From Rhodobacter xanthinilyticus (lineage in GTDB: Bacteria; Pseudomonadota; Alphaproteobacteria; Rhodobacterales; Rhodobacteraceae): a stretch of DNA of 64,000 nucleotides. Both the position numbers and the translations under genes were made by a program. Below are positions 60,388 to 64,000 of this stretch, one piece after another. Below the pieces are notes generated by a model. That model was not told where the DNA came from and made no database searches. It saw nothing but the letters and a program-made list of their open reading frames with translations. The stretch lies in NCBI RefSeq assembly GCF_001856665.1, contig NZ_CP017781.1, positions 1,178,001-1,242,000 of the forward strand, read 5' to 3'. Within the stretch, counting starts at the first letter, position 1. Each line of letters begins with the position of its first letter.

Positions 60388-61410
60388 TCAGCGCAACCGG
60401 GCCGAACGCGGGTCGATGAGCTTGCGCAGCACATTCTCGCGGGTGATCCGCCGGCCGCCTTCGATGGCGATTTCGGGCGCCTCGATCAGCGCCTCCATCA
60501 GCGCGCGCACCGGGGTATCGGCGGCGAAGGGGGCGCCGGCGGCGGCGCCGTCGGTGGCCAGATCCTCGGCGGTGAGCACGCCGAGCGGGTTCATATGGGC
60601 CACGAAATCGGCGACGTAATCATCGACCGGGTTGGCGATGATTTCGCGCGCGGTGCCGAGCTGCACGAGCCGCCCGCCCTCCATCAACGCGATCCGGTTG
60701 CCGAGCTTGAAGGCTTCGTCGAGGTCATGGCTGACGAAGATGATCGTGCGTTTGAGCTTCGCCTGAAGCTCGAGGAGTTCATCCTGGAGCTTCGCGCGGA
60801 TCAGCGGGTCGAGGGCGGAAAAAGGCTCATCCATCAAGAGGATAGGCGCATCGGTGGCGAAGGCGCGCGCCAGCCCCACGCGCTGTTGCATGCCGCCCGA
60901 GAGCTCGCCCACGCGCCGGTCCGCCCAGGCCGAGAGGCCGACGAGGTCGAGCTGGGCCGCGACGCGTTCGGCGCGCTCGGCCTTCGACATGCCGCCGAGT
61001 TCGAGCCCGAGGCCGACGTTTTCGCGCACGCTGCGCCAGGGCAGGAGGCCGAATTGCTGAAACACCATCGCCACGCGGTGCAGCCGGATCTCGCGCAGCG
61101 TGGCGGCATCGGCATGCGTCACATCGACGAGTTTGGCGCCATCCGAGACGAGAACCGCGCCGCGGCAGACCGGGTTGAGCCCGTTCACCGCGCGCAGGAG
61201 CGTCGATTTGCCCGAGCCCGAGAGGCCCATCAGCACGAGGATCTCGCCCTCGGCGACCTCGAGCGCGCAATCATGCACGCCGAGCACCTGGCCGGTTTCG
61301 CGCTGGATCTCGGCGCGGCTCCGGCCTTGATCCATCAGCGGCAGGGCGCGTTCGGGGGTATCGCCGAAGACGATGGAAACATTATCGAATTTGACGGCGG
61401 TCTGGGTCAT
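60388..61410 (-). CDS. choV: Choline ABC transporter, ATP-binding protein
   Basis: 340 aa. ProV/ChoV type: a long N-terminal part before Walker A LMGLSGSGKSTLLRAVNGLN (about residue 62), signature ELSGGMQQRVGLARAF near 168, Walker B ILLMDEPFSALDPL near 190, and a C-terminal extension (VADFVAHMNPLGVLTAEDL) that replaces the CBS pair of E. coli ProV. It energises choline uptake. It overlaps choW by 29 bp. Confidence 0.92.
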   Translation of the reverse strand: MTQTAVKFDNVSIVFGDTPERALPLMDQGRSRAEIQRETGQVLGVHDCALEVAEGEILVLMGLSGSGKSTLLRAVNGLNPVCRGAVLVSDGAKLVDVTHADAATLREIRLHRVAMVFQQFGLLPWRSVRENVGLGLELGGMSKAERAERVAAQLDLVGLSAWADRRVGELSGGMQQRVGLARAFATDAPILLMDEPFSALDPLIRAKLQDELLELQAKLKRTIIFVSHDLDEAFKLGNRIALMEGGRLVQLGTAREIIANPVDDYVADFVAHMNPLGVLTAEDLATDGAAAGAPFAADTPVRALMEALIEAPEIAIEGGRRITRENVLRKLIDPRSARLR

Positions 61411-62242
61411 TTGCCCCCCCCATGCGCAGCATCCGGTCTAGGATGATGGCGACGACGACGATGATGAAGCCCGATTCGAAGCCGAGCGCGGTGTTGACGG
61501 AGTTGAGCGCGCGCACCACCGGCACGCCGAGCCCGTTGGCGCCGACCAGCGCCGCGATCACCACCATCGAGAGCGAGAGCATGATCGTCTGGTTGAGCCC
61601 CGCCATGATCTGCGGCGTGGCATAGGGGAGCTCCACCTTCCACAGCACCTGGCCCGGGGTGGCGCCGAAAGCGCGCGCGGCCTCAAGGAGCGGCTGCGGG
61701 GTCGAGACCACGCCCAGATAGGTCAGCCGGATCGGCGCGGGCAGCACGAAGATCACCGTGGCGATCAGGCCGGGCACCATGCCGATGCCGAAAAACACAA
61801 TCGCCGGAATGAGATAGACGAAGGTCGGCAGGGTCTGCATGAGATCGAGCACGGGTTGCAGCGCGGCATGGAGGCGCGGGCGGTGGGCGGTGGCGATGCC
61901 GATCGGCACGCCGATCGCCATGCAGACCACGCAGGCCGAGAGCACGAGGGTGAGGCTCTCCGTCGTCTCTTTCCAGTAACCTTGATTGAGGATGAACAGG
62001 AACCCCGCGAGCACGAGCGCGGCGGTCTTCCAGTTGCGTTGCAGCCCCCAGGTCAGCGCCGCGAAAACGGCGATGATGGCGAGCGGCGGGGGCGCTTGCA
62101 GCCCCCACAGAATTGCGTCGATGAGCGCCTGCATCAGCGCCGAGAGCGTGTCGAAAAACCCGCCGGCATGGGTCTGGAGCCAGTCGAAGACGACCTTTGC
62201 GGTCTTGCCGATCGGAAGCTTGTGATCCGTGAGCCACTCCAT
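61382..62242 (-). CDS. choW: Choline ABC transporter, permease
   Basis: 286 aa with six membrane segments. VLPAPIRLTYLGVVSTPQPLLEAARAFGATPGQVLWKVELPYA is the conserved ProW coupling region (residues about 165-205). The N-terminal helical portion is typical of ChoW. It has an unusually long overlap (29 bp) with choV. The gene follows choX after a strong hairpin. Confidence 0.92.
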   Translation of the reverse strand: MEWLTDHKLPIGKTAKVVFDWLQTHAGGFFDTLSALMQALIDAILWGLQAPPPLAIIAVFAALTWGLQRNWKTAALVLAGFLFILNQGYWKETTESLTLVLSACVVCMAIGVPIGIATAHRPRLHAALQPVLDLMQTLPTFVYLIPAIVFFGIGMVPGLIATVIFVLPAPIRLTYLGVVSTPQPLLEAARAFGATPGQVLWKVELPYATPQIMAGLNQTIMLSLSMVVIAALVGANGLGVPVVRALNSVNTALGFESGFIIVVVAIILDRMLRMGGANDPDRRQIR

Positions 62243-62267
62243 TCGGTGGAGTCCCTTTCGCGAATGG

Positions 62268-62294
62268 GGCGCCGGGCGGCGGCCGCCCGGCGCC
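62268..62294 (-). terminator. Strong GC hairpin between choX and choW
   Basis: GGCGCCGGGCGG (62268-62279) and its exact complement (62283-62294) make a 12-bp stem with a 3-base loop. Without a T run it most likely protects the choX mRNA end, giving more binding protein than membrane parts. Confidence 0.65.
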
Positions 62295-62300
62295 GGATGG

Positions 62301-63230
62301 TCAGTTCAGGGCGGCGGTCACGGCGGCGAGGGCGTCGCCCCCGTCTTTGGTCGTCACGCCCTCAAGCCAGGGCCCGAGCACCTCGGGGTGTTTGGCGAGC
62401 CAGGCCTTCGCGGCCTCGGCCGGGTCTTCGCCCTGATCGAGGATCGCGCCCATGATCTCATTCTCCATCGCGAGAGAGAAGCTGAGGTTTTTCAGGAGTT
62501 TGCCGGTATTCGGGCAGTCGGCGACATAGCCCTTGCGGGTGTTGGTCATGACCTCGGCGCCGCCGAAATTCGGGCCGAAGAACTCATCGCCCCCCGAGAG
62601 ATAGGTGAGTTTGAAATTGGCGTTCATCGGGTGGGGCTCCCAGCCGAGGAAGACCACGGGCTTGTCGCCCTTGTCGGCGCGCGCGACCTGCGCGAGCATC
62701 CCTTGCTCGGAGCTTTCGAGCACCTCGAAGCCCTTGAGACCAAAGGCATCCTTGCCGATCATGTCCATGATCAGCCGGTTGCCGTCATTGCCCGGCTCGA
62801 TGCCGTAGATCTTGCCTTCGAGCGCGTCCTTGTGGGCGGCGATATCGGCGAAATCCTTGATGCCGAGGGCGGCGCCGGCGGCGTTGGTGGCGAGCGTGTA
62901 TTTCGCGCCGGTGAGGTTGGTGCGCAGGATCTCGACGGTGCCCGCATCGCGATAGGGGGCGATATCGGCCTCCATCGTCGGCATCCAGTTGCCGAGGAAC
63001 ACATCGACATCGCCGCCGGCGAGCGCGGTATAGGTCACCGGCACCGAGAGCAGCTTGATATCGGTTTCATAGCCGAGCGCCTGCAGCACGGTGGTGGTCA
63101 CGGCGGTCGTCGCGGTGATGTCGGTCCAGCCGACATCGGAGAAGGTTACTTTATCGCAGCCCGCGGCCGCGGCGCCCGAGGCGAGCGCGAGGCTGGCGGC
63201 GCCGGCGAGAAGGATAGGACGAAGGGTCAT
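62301..63230 (-). CDS. choX: Choline ABC transporter, substrate-binding protein
   Basis: 309 aa. Signal peptide MTLRPILLAGAASLALASGAAAAG, then CDKVTFSDVGWTDITATTAVTTTVLQALGY, the ChoX/OpuAC pattern. AGGDVDVFLGNWMPTMEADIAPY, IYGIEPGNDGNRLIMDMIGKD and VFLGWEPHPMNANFKLTYLSGGD match the choline-specific branch (the last with the aromatic ligand box). It binds choline in the periplasm. Divergent from betI. Confidence 0.93.
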   Translation of the reverse strand: MTLRPILLAGAASLALASGAAAAGCDKVTFSDVGWTDITATTAVTTTVLQALGYETDIKLLSVPVTYTALAGGDVDVFLGNWMPTMEADIAPYRDAGTVEILRTNLTGAKYTLATNAAGAALGIKDFADIAAHKDALEGKIYGIEPGNDGNRLIMDMIGKDAFGLKGFEVLESSEQGMLAQVARADKGDKPVVFLGWEPHPMNANFKLTYLSGGDEFFGPNFGGAEVMTNTRKGYVADCPNTGKLLKNLSFSLAMENEIMGAILDQGEDPAEAAKAWLAKHPEVLGPWLEGVTTKDGGDALAAVTAALN

Positions 63231-63275
63231 GGTAGTCTCCCGTTGGTTAGTCCGGTCTGGTGCGGCTTTTTGTTG

Positions 63276-63289
63276 ATTGACGAGTCAAT
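63276..63289. promoter_or_regulatory. Predicted BetI operator
   Basis: ATTGAC-GA-GTCAAT is a perfect 6-bp inverted repeat in the 115-bp region between choX and betI. It resembles the A/T-flanked TTGA..TCAA palindromes reported for BetI. It stands in position to repress both divergent units until choline is present. Confidence 0.7.
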
Positions 63290-63345
63290 AAACTTGCCAT
63301 AGCTCCGAAAAAGGCAAGGACTTTTTTCGAAAGGGGCCCAAACCG

Positions 63346-63927
63346 ATGCCGAAGCTTGGAGCAGAGCCTATTCGACGGGCGGCTTTGGTGAAAGCGACGA
63401 TCGAGGCCGTTGGGGAAGCGGGCTCGCTCGAAGTCACGGTCGCGCAGATCGCGCGGCGGGCGGGGATGAGCTCGGCGCTGGCGCATCATTACTTCGGCTC
63501 GAAGGAGCAGATCTTTCTGGCTGCGATGCGCTCGATCCTGACGCTGTACGGCGCGGAGGTGCGCGGCGCGCTCGCCACGGCCGAGGGGCCGGAGGCGCGG
63601 CTCAAGGCGATCGTGGCGGGGTCTTTCGCGACCGGCAGCTTCCGGCGCGAGGTGATCTCGGCCTGGCTGAATTTCTACGTTCTGGCGCAGACCAACGGCC
63701 AGGCTTTGCGGCTCTTGCGGGTCTATCAGCGGCGGCTGCGCTCGAACCTGCGCCATGAGCTGCGGGCGCTGGTGGGGGCGCGGGCCGAGGAGGTCGCGCG
63801 CGGGCTCGGCGCGATGATCGACGGGGTCTATATCCGCGCGGCTTTGGCCGAGGGCGCCCCGGATCGCCGCTATGCCCTTAAAATCGTTATGGAATATCTC
63901 AACCGCGAGCTGGGAGACATCGCATGA
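63346..63927 (+). CDS. betI: Choline-responsive TetR-type repressor
   Basis: 193 aa. MPKLGAEPIRRAALVKATIEAVGEAGSLEVTVAQIARRAGMSSALAHHYFGSKEQIF is the BetI N-domain. The C-terminal REVISAWLNFYVLAQTNGQALRLLRVYQRRLRSNL is likewise BetI-specific. It represses the betaine-synthesis genes and dissociates with choline. The stop overlaps the betB ATG (ATGA). Confidence 0.95.
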   Translation: MPKLGAEPIRRAALVKATIEAVGEAGSLEVTVAQIARRAGMSSALAHHYFGSKEQIFLAAMRSILTLYGAEVRGALATAEGPEARLKAIVAGSFATGSFRREVISAWLNFYVLAQTNGQALRLLRVYQRRLRSNLRHELRALVGARAEEVARGLGAMIDGVYIRAALAEGAPDRRYALKIVMEYLNRELGDIA

Positions 63928-64000
63928 TCGCACAGCCGAAAGCCAGCCATTTCGTCAATGGCGCCTATCTGGAAGACACCGCCGGCGCGGTGATCGAGGT
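63924..64000 (+). CDS. betB: Betaine-aldehyde dehydrogenase, first 25 residues (cut by window edge)
   Basis: The ATG at 63924 overlaps the betI stop. The visible start MIAQPKASHFVNGAYLEDTA is typical of aldehyde dehydrogenases (the HFVNG(x)Y(x)E pattern), and betI-betB-betA is the common Rhodobacterales order. The function (betaine aldehyde to glycine betaine) rests on context, because only 77 bases are seen. Confidence 0.8.
   Translation, partial: MIAQPKASHFVNGAYLEDTAGAVIE

Noticed and set aside
59323-61446. 707-codon plus-strand frame across the DMT gene and choV
   Set aside because: It spans a type C palindrome and mirrors choV; the real DMT frame has ten membrane segments.

Overview
The window looks like chromosomal DNA of a high-GC alphaproteobacterium of the Rhodobacter/Paracoccus group (Rhodobacterales). 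The reasons are the strong G/C third-position bias, the dense ATGA/TGATG-coupled operons, Rhodobacterales-typical families (DUF3422, DUF4453-like, a one-cysteine DksA, choXWV next to betI-betB) and the intergenic palindromes. This is judged from sequence recognition only; no database search was run. I see no photosynthesis genes, phage, insertion sequence, integrase, rRNA or CRISPR array.

Layout. 1-6.5 kb: D-xylose uptake and catabolism (xylF-xylH-xylG-xylB-xylA on the minus strand) with a divergent ROK repressor; two matching palindromes lie over the divergent promoters. 6.5-12.3 kb: an FG-GAP/ASPIC secreted protein tail-to-tail with a MauG-like di-heme peroxidase, then a FAD oxidoreductase and an M20 amidohydrolase. 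12.4-15.4 kb: UspA protein, a membrane protein behind moaA, a lipoprotein and an isoprenylcysteine-type methyltransferase. 15.7-18.7 kb: pntAB. 18.9-21.0 kb: an ECF sigma operon that also encodes a four-EF-hand protein and a metal-sensor-like protein. 21.2-24.3 kb: DUF3422 protein, an OLD-like ATPase/TOPRIM gene of lower GC, and a CAU tRNA. 24.4-33 kb: purM-purN, rnd, a lipoprotein, sufE, ridA, tRNA-Gly, a corrinoid-activator-type ASKHA protein, an orphan MoxR ATPase and dksA. 33-42.6 kb: a FAD monooxygenase, then an eleven-gene minus-strand operon joining a FecBCDE-type importer, two NosL-like proteins, a DUF2946-like protein, an FtsX/LolD-type ABC pair and a cysteine-motif membrane protein. 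I read it as a copper (or other soft-metal) handling system, and it is the best candidate here for an undescribed system. 42.8-50.7 kb: GNAT, tRNA-Arg, GAPDH, Bax-inhibitor protein, quinone oxidoreductase, an XRE regulator, an inositol-phosphatase/HisN-like enzyme, and two tail-to-tail purine deaminases. 50.9-60.3 kb: mgtE, 5-FCL, small secreted proteins, YmdB-like phosphoesterase, SLC13 permease, yebC, argP-lysE, and a DMT transporter. 60.4-64 kb: choline import (choX-W-V) divergent from betI-betB, with a palindromic operator between.

The other striking feature is a family of long intergenic inverted repeats. Type A (core GATATTTG..GCAAGATGAAA) lies at 12.3, 26.1, 28.6, 31.4 and, as a half site, 48.0 kb. 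Type B (core ending CATCATTGAA or CATCGTTGAA) lies at 18.8 kb and as half sites at 22.5 and 53.5 kb. Type C (core GCGTATTTG..CCAAGAAGAAA) lies at 50.8, 57.7 and 60.3 kb. Several full copies keep perfect stems despite changed inner bases.
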